Below, in pieces: positions 37,405 through 47,041 of a stretch of 64,000 bases of DNA. Source of the stretch: Bacteroidota bacterium (GTDB lineage Bacteria; Bacteroidota; Ignavibacteria; UBA10030; SZUA-254). Below the pieces are notes generated by a model. It saw only the letters and a list, made by a program, of their open reading frames with translations. It was not told where the DNA came from and searched no databases. The translations under genes and the position numbers were made by a program. Within the stretch, counting starts at the first letter, position 1; each line of letters opens with the position of its first letter. Location: NCBI GenBank assembly GCA_036522515.1, contig DATDFQ010000056.1, forward strand, positions 186,001 to 250,000. The letters run 5' to 3'.

Positions 37405-38762
37405 ATGTCAACTCCCTCGTCGGGCATATTCTTGAGCTGACCGAGCTCACCGATAAAAGCAGCGAGCCGGCGGACCAGGTTGCTTCAAAGTTCTTCCGCC
37501 AGAAAAGCTATCTCGGCGCCGGCGACCGCCGGTTTATTTCCGAGGGTTTCTTCGGGATCATCCGGCACCGCAGATTGATCGAGGCCTTGCTTGAGGAGTA
37601 TGTCCGGCAGAAGCCGCAAGAATCCTCCCTTGATGCTCCCCACGTCCGGTATCTCTCCCTCTACGTCGCGTACTCCCTGCTCGATCCCGTTCGCGGGACA
37701 ACGACTGCGGAACCCGACCCGGGCCAATCCTTCCCTCACCGGATCGACGCCCTCTGGAACTCCTTCTTCCCCGAGTCCGACCTCGCTTCCTACATTCTCT
37801 GGCTGCGTGAGCACCGGAGGCTTGATTTTCTTCCGGAGAGCGGACCGGGCGGAGAGCTCCTCCGGCTTGCGGTGGAGTATTCCTTCCAGGACTGGATGGT
37901 CCGGGAATGGGACCTCCAGTTCGGCGGCGATCTGGAGAAGTTGCTCCGGTCCCTGAATACGCCGGCGAAGCTGACGCTCCGCGTGAACGGCTTGAAAGTG
38001 GGGAGGGAGGAGTGCCGCAAACGCCTGGCGGGGGAAGGGATTGATACCGAGCCCACGGCGTTCTCTCCTGCGGGACTCGTTGCGTCAAAACGATTTAACT
38101 CGCAGGCCTCGGCCGCGTTCAAAGATGGGTGGTACGAAGTGCAGGACGAAGGGAGCCAGTTGATTTCACTGATCGCAGAACCGCAGCCGGGGAGCATGAT
38201 CCTGGATGCCTGCGCGGGCGCGGGTGGGAAAGCGCTCCATCTGGCCGACCTGATGAAAGGGAAGGGGACGATCTTTGCCGCGGATGCGGGGCGTTCACGG
38301 ATCGACGAGCTCGATCAGCGCGCCCGGAGGGCAGGAGCGAAGAACATCCAGGCCGTCACAGAGGGGCATTCCCTGCCGGATGTGTTTCGGGCGGACCTGG
38401 TCCTCGTCGACGCCCCTTGCACGGGGGCCGGAACGATCCGGCGGAACCCATGGATCAAGTGGCGCGTTACAGAAGACTCGGTGGCGAAGTATGCGGAGAA
38501 GCAGCGGAACCTGCTCCACGCGAACAGCCGGTTCGTCAAAGAAGGGGGAGTAATGATGTATGTCACCTGCTCGTTGCTCCGCGGAGAAAATGAAGAGGTC
38601 GTGGGGTCGTTTCTCGCCGCCCATTCCGGATTTCAGGTGGAACGGATCGAGCCGCGCGCTTGCCCTCCATCGATGATTACGCCAGAAGGCTTTGTAAAAA
38701 TGTTGCCTCACGATGCAGGCACAGACGGCTTCTTCGCCGCGAAACTGGTTCGGACGCCATGA
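37401..38762 (+). CDS. RsmB/NOL1-family 16S rRNA m5C methyltransferase
   Basis: 453 residues. An N-terminal helical region (1-150, NusB-like in RsmB) precedes a Rossmann methyltransferase domain: SAM site DACAGAGGKALHLADL from residue 269, DAPCTGAGTIRRNP with Cys340, and VTCSLLRGENEEVV with Cys390, the two-cysteine mechanism of m5C RNA methylases. The likely target is C967 of 16S rRNA, but other members of the family modify other positions. Confidence 0.88.
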   Translation: MNVNSLVGHILELTELTDKSSEPADQVASKFFRQKSYLGAGDRRFISEGFFGIIRHRRLIEALLEEYVRQKPQESSLDAPHVRYLSLYVAYSLLDPVRGTTTAEPDPGQSFPHRIDALWNSFFPESDLASYILWLREHRRLDFLPESGPGGELLRLAVEYSFQDWMVREWDLQFGGDLEKLLRSLNTPAKLTLRVNGLKVGREECRKRLAGEGIDTEPTAFSPAGLVASKRFNSQASAAFKDGWYEVQDEGSQLISLIAEPQPGSMILDACAGAGGKALHLADLMKGKGTIFAADAGRSRIDELDQRARRAGAKNIQAVTEGHSLPDVFRADLVLVDAPCTGAGTIRRNPWIKWRVTEDSVAKYAEKQRNLLHANSRFVKEGGVMMYVTCSLLRGENEEVVGSFLAAHSGFQVERIEPRACPPSMITPEGFVKMLPHDAGTDGFFAAKLVRTP

Positions 38763-38765
38763 ATT

Positions 38766-38794
38766 TTGCTTCTGGAACGCCCAATTCGTAGATT
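38766..38794 (+). promoter_or_regulatory. candidate promoter of the lipoprotein-DUF58 operon
   Basis: TTGCTT (38766-38771), 17 bp, TAGATT (38789-38794), directly after the methyltransferase gene and 54 bp before the lipoprotein ATG. Confidence 0.5.
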
Positions 38795-38848
38795 AAAATT
38801 GCATCCCTTGAATGTCTCAACTTCCCGGCTTCCGCAGAGGTATCCGAT

Positions 38849-39370
38849 ATGAAACGATTTGAACTTCTGGTTCTGCTTGCGCTCCTTTTAGCCGATTGCT
38901 CCGGGAAATCGGACGTGCAGCTTTTCCAGGAAGGCACTGCCGCCGAGGAATCCGGAAATTTCCAGGTCGCGGCAGACAGGTACGAAGAGGTCGTCAAACG
39001 CTTCCAATCGAGCGCGTACGCGGAAAGCGCCCTCTACCGGGCGGGCCTGGTGTACAATAACGACATGCACGACCCCGCAAAGGCTGTCGGGGCGTACAGG
39101 AGATTCTATGAATTCTTCCCGTCGAGCAAGCAAGCTCCGACGGCGTTGTTCCTCTCCGGGTTTTTGCTCAACAACGAACTCCATCAGACCGATAGCGCGA
39201 AACTTGCCTATGAGATGTTTTTGAAGAACTATCCCAAACACGACCTGGCGGCTTCGGCAAAATTCGAGCTCGAAACTCTGGGGAAAGACCCCGGACCCCT
39301 GTTGAAAATCGACACCGCAGCCGACAACCGGAGCCGCACCCATCCCCCGCCGCAGGCGTCGTCGCAATGA
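38849..39370 (+). CDS. TPR-repeat outer-membrane lipoprotein (BamD/YbgF-like)
   Basis: 173 residues. Signal peptide with lipobox LLLADC, so Cys17 would be lipidated. Then three tetratricopeptide-like repeats (YEEVVKRFQSSAYAESALYR; YRRFYEFFPSSKQAPTALF; YEMFLKNYPKHDLAASAKF) of the type found in BamD and CpoB, and a Pro-rich tail. Shorter than BamD (about 245), so it is a relative rather than a sure orthologue. Overlaps the DUF58 gene by ATGA. Confidence 0.75.
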   Translation: MKRFELLVLLALLLADCSGKSDVQLFQEGTAAEESGNFQVAADRYEEVVKRFQSSAYAESALYRAGLVYNNDMHDPAKAVGAYRRFYEFFPSSKQAPTALFLSGFLLNNELHQTDSAKLAYEMFLKNYPKHDLAASAKFELETLGKDPGPLLKIDTAADNRSRTHPPPQASSQ

Positions 39371-40275
39371 CACAAACGGTTCAGGATTACAGGAAATACC
39401 TGCAGCCCGACGTCGTCGCGCGACTCGCGAATATGGAACTCGTCGCACGCCTCGTGGTCGAGGGATTTATCACCGGCCTGCATAAGAGCCCGTACCACGG
39501 TTTTAGCGTCGAATTTGCCGAGCACCGGCAATATATGCCGGGGGACGAGATCAAGCACCTTGACTGGAAGATCTACGGCAAGACCGACCGCTACTACATC
39601 AAGCAGTTCGAGGAAGAGACAAACCTCAAGTCCTACATCATCCTGGATGCGAGCCGCTCGATGTCGTATTCCTCCGAGGGGCGGATGTCAAAGCTCGAAT
39701 ACGCGTCGTATGTCACGGGAGCGCTCGCGGAACTGATGGTGCAGCAGCGGGACGCGGTGGGTTTCACGATCTACGACGAAAAAGTGCGCACGTACATGCC
39801 CCCCCACGCGACCAAGTCGTATCTGAAAGAAATCCTTCGCCAGCTCGAGACGCTCCAGGCGGGCAACAAGACCGGCACCGCCGACTCGCTCCACGTCATC
39901 GCCGAGCGGATCAAGCGCCGGGGCCTCGTCATCATCCTCTCCGATCTTTTCGACCGCCCGGCAGAAGTGATGAGCGCCTTGCGCCATTTTCGCCATAAGA
40001 AAAATGAAGTGATCGTGATGCAGATTCTCGATCCGCTGGAGCGGAGCTTCGCCTTCGGCCGCGACGCGGTCTTCAAGGACCTCGAAACGGCGGAGGAACT
40101 GATCACCCAGCCGGTGCACATCCAGAAGGCCTACCAGCAGGAGATGAAGCAATTTCTCGACTCCTACAAGAGAGAATGCCGGGAGAATAATATCGATTAC
40201 ATCCTCCTCGACACCTCGACACCGTTCGATGTTGCGCTCTTCGAATACCTCCACAAGCGGCAGAGAATCGGCTGA
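39367..40275 (+). CDS. DUF58-domain protein
   Basis: 302 residues. DUF58 signature HGFSVEFAEHRQYMPGDEIKHLDWKIYG-type region (about residues 40-65; HLDWK, YYIKQFEEE) followed by a vWA-like fold with LDASRSMSY at about residue 97 in place of a MIDAS, and LVIILSDLFD. DUF58 proteins usually sit next to MoxR ATPases and Bat/vWA proteins in envelope-maintenance operons; no moxR is present here. Cytoplasmic, no signal peptide. Confidence 0.9.
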   Translation: MTQTVQDYRKYLQPDVVARLANMELVARLVVEGFITGLHKSPYHGFSVEFAEHRQYMPGDEIKHLDWKIYGKTDRYYIKQFEEETNLKSYIILDASRSMSYSSEGRMSKLEYASYVTGALAELMVQQRDAVGFTIYDEKVRTYMPPHATKSYLKEILRQLETLQAGNKTGTADSLHVIAERIKRRGLVIILSDLFDRPAEVMSALRHFRHKKNEVIVMQILDPLERSFAFGRDAVFKDLETAEELITQPVHIQKAYQQEMKQFLDSYKRECRENNIDYILLDTSTPFDVALFEYLHKRQRIG

Positions 40276-40331
40276 GCTGACGCCCGGAGGGCCGCAGTAC
40301 CCATTCACGTTCGTTCACAACCGGAAATCAG

Positions 40332-43247
40332 GTGGAACAGGATAAGCTCATCGTTAAGGGCGCTCGCGTCCATAACCTGAAGAACATCGATGTGGAAATG
40401 CCGCGAGACCGGCTGATCGTCATCACCGGCCTTTCGGGCTCCGGCAAATCGAGCCTCGCCTTCGATACGATCTATGCCGAGGGCCAGCGCCGGTACGTCG
40501 AAAGTCTTTCCTCCTATGCCCGCCAGTTTCTCGGACTCATGGAGCGGCCGGATGTCGATTACATCGAGGGGCTGAGCCCCGCGATCTCCATCGAGCAGAA
40601 GACGGTTTCCCACAATCCGCGCTCGACGGCGGGCACCGTCACGGAAATCTACGATTATCTCAGGCTTCTCTTCGCCCGCGTGGGCGTGCAGCACTGCACG
40701 AACTGCGGCCGGGTCGTCCAGAAGCAATCTGTCGATCAGATCATCGACGCGATCATGGAGTACCCGAAGGGGGCGAAGATCCAGATCCTCGCCCCGGTGG
40801 TCCGGGGAAGAAAGGGACACTACCGGGAGCTGTTCGAGGAAATCGTGAGGGACGGCTACCTCCGCGTGCGGATCGACGGGGAGGTGAGGGAAATCGGGAA
40901 AGCGATGCAGATCGACCGGTACAAGGTTCATGATATCGAGATCGTCGTCGACCGGCTCGCCATCAAGCCGGAGATGCGGTCGCGCGTGGCAGAATCGGTG
41001 GAGAGCGCGCTCAGGATGGGATCCGGCCTGGTGATCGTGAACCGCGGCGAGGAAGGGAAACCGGCTCCCGACGGGAAGGGCGCGCGCGGCGATCAATTGT
41101 TCAGCCAGCACCTCGCCTGTCTCTATTGCGGCCTCAGCTACGACGACCCCGCGCCGAACGCATTCTCCTTCAATTCGCCGTACGGTTGGTGCCCGGCCTG
41201 CACGGGTCTGGGCGAGACACAGGAGTTCGACGTCAACCTGATCATTCCGGACGAATCGCTCAGCATCAACGAAGAGGGCCTGGCTCCGCTCGGGAAGCCG
41301 CGGTCCACCTGGCTCTGGACTCAGGTAAGGGCTGTCGCGAAAAAGCACGGCATCGATCTCGACACGCCCATCGGAAAGATCCCCAAGAAACTGCGCGCGA
41401 TCCTTCTTGACGGCGCGGGGGATGAGAAATTCGAAATGCCGTACACCTACTCAAGCGGCCGAACGGTGATCTACCGCCAGCGCTACACCGGGCTCATGGC
41501 GATCCTCAAGCAGTATTTCATCGAGACGACGTCGGAGGGGCTCCACCGCTGGGTGGAGTCGTTCATGAACACCAAACCGTGCGAGACGTGCGGGGGCGGA
41601 CGCCTCAAGAAAGAAAGCCTCGCGGTGAAACTCACGGACGCGAAGTCGGGGAGGGAGGTCAACATCCGCGACGTGGTCAAGCTCTCCATCCGCGACGCCT
41701 CGGCTCTCTTTGACTCGTTTTCGCTGACCGAACGTCAGCTTCTGATCGCGCATCAGATTCTCAAGGAAATCAAACAGCGCCTCCGGTTCCTCCTGAACGT
41801 CGGGCTGGAGTACCTGACGCTGGACCGCTCGGCCAGGACCCTCTCCGGCGGCGAGGCCCAGAGAATCCGGCTCGCGACACAAATCGGCTCCCAGCTCGTC
41901 GGGGTGCTCTACATTCTCGACGAACCGAGCATCGGTCTTCACCAGCGAGATAACATCAAGCTCATCTCAAGCCTCAAGGAGCTGCGCGACCTCGGGAACA
42001 CGGTGATTGTCGTCGAGCACGACAAGGAAATGATTCAGCAGGCGGACTACGTCGTCGACCTCGGACCCGGGGCGGGAGAGCACGGGGGCCATGTGGTCAC
42101 CGCCGGAAGCCCGGACCGGCTCAGGATGAAAAATGAGACTCTGGCGCTCTCCGGAAACGGCAGGACCGGCGTTTCCTATACAGCCCTCTACCTGCACGGC
42201 AAGCGAAGCATCGAAGTTCCTCCCACCCGCCGGAAGGGGAACGGCATGTTCCTCACGCTGAAGGACGCCCGCGGGAACAACCTGAAATCCGTCACACTCG
42301 AGATCCCCCTCGGAACTTTTGTCGCCGTCACCGGTGTCAGCGGGTCGGGGAAGTCGAGCCTCATCACGGAAACCCTCTACCGGATTCTCTCGAGAAAGTT
42401 CTACAAGTCGAAGGACGTCCCCCTCCCGTACGGGTCGATCGACGGGCTCAAGCAGATCGACAAGGTGATCGAGATCGATCAGTCGCCGATCGGCCGCACC
42501 CCGAGGTCGAACCCCGCGACCTACACGGGACTTTTCACTCTCATTCGGGACCTCTTTGCCCAGCTCCCCGAAGCGAAGATCCGGGGGTACCAGGTCGGGC
42601 GCTTCAGCTTCAACGTCAAGGGGGGAAGGTGCGACGAATGCGAGGGGGACGGTGTGAGGAAGATCGAGATGAACTTTCTCCCCGACGTCTACGTCCTCTG
42701 CGAGGTCTGCAAGGGGAAGCGTTACAACCGGGAGACCCTGGATATTCTATATAAAGGGAAGTCGATCTCCGACGTCCTGGAAATGACGGTCGAGGAGGCA
42801 GTCTCTTTTTTCAGCGAAATTCCGAGGTTGCAGCGGAAGCTCCGGACCCTGTACGATGTAGGCCTCGGGTATATCAGGCTCGGGCAGCAGGCCACGACCC
42901 TCTCGGGAGGCGAGGCGCAACGGGTAAAACTCTCCACGGAACTCTCGAAGGTGGGGACCGGAAAGACGCTCTATATACTGGATGAACCGACGACAGGACT
43001 GCATTTTGAGGATATCCGGATGCTCCTCTCGGTCCTCTCCAAGCTCGCCGATCTGGGAAACACCGTCGTGGTGATCGAACATAACATGGAGGTCATCAAG
43101 ACGAGTGATTGGATCGTCGACCTCGGCCCGGAAGGTGGCGAGGGAGGGGGGAAGATCATCGCCGTGGGAACCCCGGAGCAGGTCTCCCGCGTAAAGGGGT
43201 CCTACACGGCGGAATTTCTCAAGCTTGAGCTCGCTTCGCCCTCATAA
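40332..43247 (+). CDS. uvrA: excinuclease ABC subunit A
   Basis: 971 residues from GTG 40332. Two ABC modules: Walker A GLSGSGKS at 33-40 and GVSGSGKS at 668-675, signatures [17 protein letters not shown] and [16 protein letters not shown]. Zinc sites CTNCGR, CLYCG...[12 protein letters not shown] and CDECEGDG...[11 protein letters not shown]-damage recognition for nucleotide excision repair with UvrB/C. 56 bp after DUF58; weak ribosome site. Confidence 0.98.
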   Translation: MEQDKLIVKGARVHNLKNIDVEMPRDRLIVITGLSGSGKSSLAFDTIYAEGQRRYVESLSSYARQFLGLMERPDVDYIEGLSPAISIEQKTVSHNPRSTAGTVTEIYDYLRLLFARVGVQHCTNCGRVVQKQSVDQIIDAIMEYPKGAKIQILAPVVRGRKGHYRELFEEIVRDGYLRVRIDGEVREIGKAMQIDRYKVHDIEIVVDRLAIKPEMRSRVAESVESALRMGSGLVIVNRGEEGKPAPDGKGARGDQLFSQHLACLYCGLSYDDPAPNAFSFNSPYGWCPACTGLGETQEFDVNLIIPDESLSINEEGLAPLGKPRSTWLWTQVRAVAKKHGIDLDTPIGKIPKKLRAILLDGAGDEKFEMPYTYSSGRTVIYRQRYTGLMAILKQYFIETTSEGLHRWVESFMNTKPCETCGGGRLKKESLAVKLTDAKSGREVNIRDVVKLSIRDASALFDSFSLTERQLLIAHQILKEIKQRLRFLLNVGLEYLTLDRSARTLSGGEAQRIRLATQIGSQLVGVLYILDEPSIGLHQRDNIKLISSLKELRDLGNTVIVVEHDKEMIQQADYVVDLGPGAGEHGGHVVTAGSPDRLRMKNETLALSGNGRTGVSYTALYLHGKRSIEVPPTRRKGNGMFLTLKDARGNNLKSVTLEIPLGTFVAVTGVSGSGKSSLITETLYRILSRKFYKSKDVPLPYGSIDGLKQIDKVIEIDQSPIGRTPRSNPATYTGLFTLIRDLFAQLPEAKIRGYQVGRFSFNVKGGRCDECEGDGVRKIEMNFLPDVYVLCEVCKGKRYNRETLDILYKGKSISDVLEMTVEEAVSFFSEIPRLQRKLRTLYDVGLGYIRLGQQATTLSGGEAQRVKLSTELSKVGTGKTLYILDEPTTGLHFEDIRMLLSVLSKLADLGNTVVVIEHNMEVIKTSDWIVDLGPEGGEGGGKIIAVGTPEQVSRVKGSYTAEFLKLELASPS

Positions 43248-43260
43248 ATCGCGGAATTAG

Positions 43261-43289
43261 TTGACTTTCGACAGCCGAAGGGGTATATT
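43261..43289 (+). promoter_or_regulatory. sigma70-like promoter of the response-regulator gene
   Basis: TTGACT (43261-43266), 17 bp, TATATT (43284-43289), identical hexamers and spacing to the nuo promoter. The ATG is 49 bp downstream of the -10. Confidence 0.75.
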
Positions 43290-43337
43290 TAGCCCCATGA
43301 AACGTTTAATTCTTCCCATTCCGGCGGCGTGTAAGCG

Positions 43338-43715
43338 ATGAATAAGGCCAAGACGATCCTGTTCATCGAGGATGAGGAAGAGCTTCTCAATACAATCGGC
43401 AATCTGCTCCGGGATATAGGGTACGAGGTTATGGCAGTCCTCGACGCCGAGGATGGCCTGATGAAGATCGAAGAGACCACTCCCGACCTGATCCTTGCGG
43501 ACATCAAGCTGCCGGGGATTGACGGGTTTGCGTTCTTCAAACAGGTGAAGCAGGATAAGCGGTTCGCGGCGGTCCCGTTCGTTTTTTTGACCGCCTACAA
43601 CGACCTGAAAGCGATGCGCTTTGCGAAGGAAAATGGAGCCTCCGAATATATCACCAAGCCGTTCGACTTCGAGTACCTGATCGCCCGCATCAAGGACCTC
43701 CTTCCCCCACCGTAG
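43338..43715 (+). CDS. single-domain response regulator (CheY-like)
   Basis: 125 residues, receiver domain only: acidic pair FIEDEEE, phospho-acceptor Asp55 in LILADIKLPGIDG, FLTAYND with the switch Thr, and Lys in YITKPFDF. No output domain, so it would act by protein contact or phosphorelay. No kinase is next to it. A structured region and a 53-codon ORF follow. Confidence 0.92.
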   Translation: MNKAKTILFIEDEEELLNTIGNLLRDIGYEVMAVLDAEDGLMKIEETTPDLILADIKLPGIDGFAFFKQVKQDKRFAAVPFVFLTAYNDLKAMRFAKENGASEYITKPFDFEYLIARIKDLLPPP

Positions 43716-43742
43716 TACTCCTCTCCAGAGATTTTACCCGAA

Positions 43743-43836
43743 ATGCGCGTTTCCCGCAGGAAGGCGGGGATGGCCGTGCCGCATAAGACCGGATCCGGTG
43801 ATATTCGTCACCATCTCCCGCCGGGCAAACGCGTAT
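43743..43836. other. 94-nt long-stem structured element
   Basis: Outer helix: ATGCGCGTTTCCC (43743-43755) pairs with GGG-c-AAACGCGTAT (43823-43836), 13 bp with one G-U and one bulge. After a 7-nt left-side bulge (GCAGGAA) an inner helix pairs GGCGGGGATGG (43763-43773) with CCATC-t-CCCGCC (43811-43822), 11 bp with one bulge. The loop contains the palindrome CCGGATCCGG and a GGTGA/TCACC hairpin. It lies between the response regulator and a 53-codon ORF. RNA leader, small RNA or mobile palindrome are all possible. Confidence 0.6.
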
Positions 43837-43889
43837 CTTCCTGATGAAGCTGTTATTGGGTCAACGAACGCAGGAGTCGCTGAAGCAGA

Positions 43890-44051
43890 ATGGATAACGA
43901 GCATACAACGGTGAAGTTTCTCAAATGGGTGGGCCTCGTCGCGCTTGTCTCGCTCCCCCTGGTGGTCTTTCTGAAAAAACGGAAGCCGCAGGAATCCGAA
44001 TTCCCCAACGAAGACGATTCAAACATCTTCGCCTCCGAACTGAAAGAGTAA
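43890..44051 (+). CDS. small membrane-anchored protein, 53 aa
   Basis: A 53-codon frame: MDNEHTTVKFLK, one hydrophobic helix (WVGLVALVSLPLVVFL, residues 13-28), a KKRK stop-transfer and a strongly acidic cytoplasmic tail (ESEFPNEDD...SELKE). Helix, positive flank and acidic tail form a sensible small membrane protein, and AGGAG lies 13 nt upstream of the ATG. I do not recognise a family; function unknown. It is convergent with the PBP1A gene (27 bp gap). Confidence 0.6.
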   Translation: MDNEHTTVKFLKWVGLVALVSLPLVVFLKKRKPQESEFPNEDDSNIFASELKE

Positions 44052-44078
44052 GCCCTCCGTCCCCGGCCGCTGCCGGGA

Positions 44079-46301
44079 TCAGAAGTTAATCAGATTTTTC
44101 GGATCCTCACTCTCGCGCCAACGCCAGCTGGTGTGTTTTTGGCATTTTCCCGGAGGATACTTCTTGTTGAAGTATTCCACAGTCCGTTCCGGACAGAACG
44201 GCGTGGCGATCTTCTTCGTATCGGTGCAAATGGTGTCAACCTCGATTCCATCCGGCTGGACGAATTCGGCCGGTGCCATCCCGATCTCCTTATCCTCATA
44301 GACATACTTCATGAAGCGTCCCCAGATGGGGGCGGCGGCCCTTCCTCCCTGGCCGTCGGCGTTCGTAAAGTGAACCGTCTTGTTGTCGAACCCGACCCAC
44401 ACCCCGGCTGTGAGGTTCGGCGTGAACCCGATAAACCATGCGTCGGCAAATTCCTGCGTCGTTCCGGTTTTTCCGGCGGCGGGTCCCGCATAATAGAGCC
44501 GCACGCGCGCGCCCGTCCCTCCGTTGACGTTGTCCTTCATCATACTCGTCATCAGATACGCCGTCTCGGGGCTTAAGACCTCACGCTTGTTCGGCTGGTT
44601 CTCTTCGAGGACATTTCCGTCCTTGTCCTCGATCCTGAGGATGGAGCCCGGCTCCACGTACACCCCCTCGTTGGGAAACACGCCGTAGGCGGCGGTGATT
44701 TCAAGCGGCTGCACTTCTCCCGTGCCGATGGCAAGCGACTCGTAGGGCGGGAGGTCGGACTTGATCCCCATCCGGCGGGCGTATTCGATCACCTGTTTCA
44801 CCGGCGCGATTTCCATGATCGCCCTGATCGCGACGAGGTTGATCGACATCTTGATCCCCTCCCGGAGCGTGCTCTTGCCGCCGAAGAGGTGGTCGAAGTT
44901 TTCGGGAGTCCACCGTTTGCCGTTCGCCATCACAAGCGTGACCGGCTGATTGAGGAGCTCGAAGCAGGGAGGATAGCCGTTGTCGATCGCCACTGTATAA
45001 ACGAACGGCTTGAACGCCGACCCCGGCTGGCGGTGGATCTGGGTGACGTGATTCAGGCCGTACTTGAAGTTCTTGACGTTCGCTCCCCCCACCATCGCCA
45101 CGATATTCCCGTTGTGGTGATCGATCGCGACGAAACCGACTTCAATCCGGGCGGCGGCCTTCTTCACCGAATCGATGAACGCAGGATTTTTTCGAAAAGC
45201 GCGCGCAATGCTGTCGCGTTCGCCCGCATCCGCATCCCGGTATTCCTCGGAGGTCCGGATCGCCATCGAGACCGCCTGGTCGGCTTCGGGCTTGTGCGCC
45301 TTCCAATCCCATTGCTTGTTGAACGATCCCTGGTACTCCGGGATGTGCTCCCGGACCGCCCGATTGGCGGCCCGTTGCATCCGGCTGTCGAGCGTGGTAT
45401 AGACCGAGAGCCCGTCCCGGTAGATGTCGAACCCGTATTGGTCCGCCTTCTGGAGGAGCTGCTGCCGAATCCACTCCACGAAGTGGGGGGCGATGCCGGC
45501 CGTCAATTCTTCGTCGAAGGGACGGAACTCTATCGCGTCGTCCTTGGCGGCCTGGGCTTTTTCGCTCGTCAGGTAGGAGTATTTCACCATCTGATCCAAG
45601 ACGGTGTTGCGGCGCTCGATGCATCTCTGGTAATGCCGAAGCGGATCGAACGTCCCCGGGCCTTTCAGCATTCCGATCAGCAACGAGCCCTCGGCAAGCG
45701 TCAGGTCGGAGGGATTCTTTCCGAAGTAAATCTGCGCCGCGGAGGCGATGCCATAGGCGCTTCGCCCGAAATAGGCGACGCTCAGGTACATCTCGAGGAT
45801 TTCCTCCTTCGTGTAGTTTCGTTCGATCTGGATCGCCGTGATGAACTCGCGGATTTTCCGGGTCCCCTTCCCGAAGACCGATTCATTCGGATCCTTGAGG
45901 TCGTAGAGATTCCGCGCGAGCTGTTGGGTGATCGTGCTCGCCCCCTCTCTCAACCGGAGCGAGAAGACGTTTTTGACCATCGCGCGGACGAACCGGGGCA
46001 GATCGACACCCCAGTGGTCGTAGAAGTTCTTGTCCTCGGTCGCCACGAGCGCATCGATCAGCTCCTTGGGGAGGTCCTTGTAGGCGACGCGGGTCCGGTT
46101 CTTGATGAAGAACTGATCGAGGATTTCACCGTCGCTCGAATAGACCTTGGTCGCCAGTTCTGGCTTCGGATGTTCGAGCTGCTCCAGCGAAGGGAGGCCC
46201 GAAATCAGGAACGCGGTGTAGATCCCGAGAAGCCCGATCAGCACCAGCCACCCGCCGAGAAGGAGTTTTCGCCTGTTTTTAAAGATGCCCTGTGTTGTCA
46301 T
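44079..46301 (-). CDS. mrcA: penicillin-binding protein 1A (bifunctional)
   Basis: 740 residues from ATG 46301, which overlaps the lpxH stop (ATGA); an in-frame GTG lies 21 bp upstream. One N-terminal helix, then a GT51 glycosyltransferase domain with catalytic Glu89 in ATEDKNFYDHWG and GASTITQQLARNLY, and a transpeptidase domain with Ser428-x-x-Lys431 (GSAFKPF), SIN (KMSINLVAI) and KTG at 611-613. It polymerises and cross-links peptidoglycan in the periplasm. The C-terminus has four Cys residues (CTDTKK...FCPE, KCQKH), unusual but seen in some PBP1A relatives. Confidence 0.96.
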   Translation of the reverse strand: MTTQGIFKNRRKLLLGGWLVLIGLLGIYTAFLISGLPSLEQLEHPKPELATKVYSSDGEILDQFFIKNRTRVAYKDLPKELIDALVATEDKNFYDHWGVDLPRFVRAMVKNVFSLRLREGASTITQQLARNLYDLKDPNESVFGKGTRKIREFITAIQIERNYTKEEILEMYLSVAYFGRSAYGIASAAQIYFGKNPSDLTLAEGSLLIGMLKGPGTFDPLRHYQRCIERRNTVLDQMVKYSYLTSEKAQAAKDDAIEFRPFDEELTAGIAPHFVEWIRQQLLQKADQYGFDIYRDGLSVYTTLDSRMQRAANRAVREHIPEYQGSFNKQWDWKAHKPEADQAVSMAIRTSEEYRDADAGERDSIARAFRKNPAFIDSVKKAAARIEVGFVAIDHHNGNIVAMVGGANVKNFKYGLNHVTQIHRQPGSAFKPFVYTVAIDNGYPPCFELLNQPVTLVMANGKRWTPENFDHLFGGKSTLREGIKMSINLVAIRAIMEIAPVKQVIEYARRMGIKSDLPPYESLAIGTGEVQPLEITAAYGVFPNEGVYVEPGSILRIEDKDGNVLEENQPNKREVLSPETAYLMTSMMKDNVNGGTGARVRLYYAGPAAGKTGTTQEFADAWFIGFTPNLTAGVWVGFDNKTVHFTNADGQGGRAAAPIWGRFMKYVYEDKEIGMAPAEFVQPDGIEVDTICTDTKKIATPFCPERTVEYFNKKYPPGKCQKHTSWRWRESEDPKNLINF

Positions 46302-47035
46302 ACCGGTTGCCCCTGTCTCCACTGCTTCAGTTCGATTCTTCCCCCGGCCATCGCCGCATAGGTATTATGCCCGATCCAGTCGCCGAGGTTGACATACACG
46401 CCGCTGCCGATTTCCACGCAAACCGGGGAATGCCGGTGCCCCATCACCACGATATCGAATCCTTCCCCGATCTTCTTCCGGGCGAAGGCCAGCATGCCGT
46501 CTTCCTCGCCGTATTCCTTGCCCGACGTGTGCTGCCGGCTCTTCCGGGACGAGGAGCGGGCGATACTGACGCCGATGTCGGGATGCACCCAGGTAAACAA
46601 CCAGATGCTTAACGGGTTGTTCAGGATTTTCTTGAGGATTCTGTACCCGGTATCCTTATTCGAGAGCCCGTCGCCGTGATGGATCAGAACCTTCCTCCCG
46701 TCGATCAGCGTCTCGATCGGGTGGTGATACGTCTTGATCCCCAATTCTGATTGAAAATAATCCTTCATCCAGTAATCGTGATTCCCCGCAAGATAATGGA
46801 CGGCGATTCCCCGCTCCGTGCATTCATCCAGCTTTGCGAGAAGCCGGTGGAACCCTTTCAGGATCACCGTCCGGTATTCGAACCAGGCGTCGAAGAGGTC
46901 GCCCACGATGAAGAGCTGGTCGGCGTCTTCCTGGATGCCGTCCAGAAAGGCGATGAGCCGGTTCTCCTTCTGCCGTTCTTCTTCCCGCGATCCGAGCCCC
47001 AGGTGGGCGTCGGAGATAAAATATGTTCTTCCCAT
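46298..47035 (-). CDS. lpxH: UDP-2,3-diacylglucosamine diphosphatase (LpxH-like)
   Basis: 245 residues from ATG 47035 (a TTG is directly before it). Calcineurin-like metallophosphoesterase with all motifs: ISDAHLG (Asp9, His11), VGDLFDAWFEY, LAGNHDYW, IHHGDG and GHRHSP. The GDLFDAWFEY and NHD-YW context are typical of LpxH, which cleaves UDP-diacylglucosamine in lipid A synthesis. This supports a Gram-negative envelope. Operon with PBP1A. Confidence 0.88.
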   Translation of the reverse strand: MGRTYFISDAHLGLGSREEERQKENRLIAFLDGIQEDADQLFIVGDLFDAWFEYRTVILKGFHRLLAKLDECTERGIAVHYLAGNHDYWMKDYFQSELGIKTYHHPIETLIDGRKVLIHHGDGLSNKDTGYRILKKILNNPLSIWLFTWVHPDIGVSIARSSSRKSRQHTSGKEYGEEDGMLAFARKKIGEGFDIVVMGHRHSPVCVEIGSGVYVNLGDWIGHNTYAAMAGGRIELKQWRQGQPV

Positions 47036-47041
47036 CAAGCT

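Noticed and set aside
43753-43836. c-di-GMP or SRP-type RNA at the structured element
   Set aside because: The conserved core sequences of those RNAs are absent; only the helical shape is suggestive.
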